Below are positions 23,368 through 23,769 of a DNA stretch of 23,769 bases, piece by piece. Made by a program: the position numbers and the translations under genes. Position 1 is the stretch's first letter. Each line of letters starts with the position of its first letter. The notes under the pieces were generated by a model that was not told the DNA's origin, made no database searches, and saw only the letters and a program-made list of their open reading frames with translations. The DNA is from Lentzea aerocolonigenes (GTDB lineage: Bacteria; Actinomycetota; Actinomycetes; Mycobacteriales; Pseudonocardiaceae): contig NZ_JYJG01000209.1 in NCBI RefSeq assembly GCF_000955955.1, positions 1 through 23,769 on the forward strand, given 5' to 3'.

Positions 23368-23769
23368 CTACGGCACCACCCGATCGTCGTGCAGAGGCTC
23401 GGGCCGGGCAACGAGCACAGGGCACGAAGCGTGGTACAGAGCCGCCCGCGTGATCAGGCCGACGCCGTCGTGCTGCCCGCCGCGGCCCACCACGACGAGA
23501 TCGGAGTCCAGAGCGGCCAGCGCCTCGTGCGGGTGCCGCGACTCGACCACGACCTCGGGAGTCAGCTCAGGAGCGGTGGTGCGCAAGAACAACACGGCGC
23601 GCCGGACAGCGGCCTCGTCACGCGGCACGACCACGCCGTGCTGGGCAGGCGGGTGGACGTGCAGCAACCGCAGCGACGCTCGGCGGGTGCGGCAGAGCTC
23701 GACCGCGCGCCGCAGCACGACCGGGTCCTCGCACCCGCCGACGGCGGCGGTGATCCAGCCGTACTCGCC
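23368..23769 (-). CDS. Universal stress protein (UspA) domain protein, 5' end beyond the window
   Basis: Partial: the frame is open to the right edge, so the N-terminus lies outside. The visible 133 residues show the Usp fold, with 'AAVGGCEDPVVLRRAVELC' (first helix), 'LRLLHVHPP' (second strand), 'DLVVVGRGGQHDGVG' and 'SCPVLVARP' at the end. The ATP-binding form G-x2-G-x9-G-(S/T) is only partly kept: 'GRGGQ' is present, but the following G-S-V-S is replaced by L-I-T-R, so nucleotide binding is uncertain. The GTG at 23718 would give a start lacking the first strand and is not used. A tandem-domain or single-domain Usp cannot be told apart from this fragment. Confidence 0.85.
   Translation of the reverse strand, partial: GEYGWITAAVGGCEDPVVLRRAVELCRTRRASLRLLHVHPPAQHGVVVPRDEAAVRRAVLFLRTTAPELTPEVVVESRHPHEALAALDSDLVVVGRGGQHDGVGLITRAALYHASCPVLVARPEPLHDDRVVP

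Overview
The window is GC-rich chromosomal DNA from an actinomycete, most likely of the Pseudonocardiaceae type (Lentzea/Saccharothrix-like). That placement is an inference from codon use, frequent GTG starts, a DUF3040 gene, and an actinobacterial division cluster (mraZ-rsmH-ftsL-ftsI) carrying a Pro-rich FtsL. No RNA gene, transposase, CRISPR array or phage gene was seen.

Layout. (1) 1-3023: a gene-free left edge, then a minus-strand pair made of an unrecognised 366-aa protein (DUF4034-like) and an M48 membrane metallopeptidase. (2) 3283-6495: a secreted 1048-aa subtilisin-like protease with its own ribosome binding site and a strong nested terminator hairpin. (3) 6797-7239: a small DUF3040 membrane protein ending at a bidirectional terminator. 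(4) 12039-7249, minus strand: a tightly packed MoxR ATPase / DUF58 / transglutaminase operon. (5) 12351-16556, plus strand: the start of the dcw cluster. mraZ is preceded by a promoter overlapped by GTGG boxes spaced exactly 10 bp apart (the MraZ autoregulatory operator), followed by rsmH, ftsL and ftsI, the last three translationally coupled. A second GTGGGG array on the opposite strand lies just upstream.

(6) 16557-23769: the dcw order stops after ftsI. The expected murE/murF/mraY are replaced by accessory genes: a pentapeptide-repeat protein with a probably leaderless transcript, an AT-richer intergenic stretch packed with dyads, a secreted GHL15-type glycoside hydrolase-like protein, a 1666-aa multidomain signalling protein, and the C-terminal part of a universal stress protein that runs off the right edge.

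The main discovery candidate is the 1666-aa protein at 18324-23324. I read its order as: unassigned N-terminal helical domain, NACHT-type STAND ATPase, seven-bladed WD40 propeller, Roc GTPase-like domain with a lost G4 motif, COR-like region, four-cysteine zinc ribbon, and a C-terminal TIR domain with a W-x-x-x-E signature. It resembles a single-polypeptide immune receptor (sensor plus two nucleotide switches plus a candidate NADase effector). Function, including anti-phage defence, is inference.
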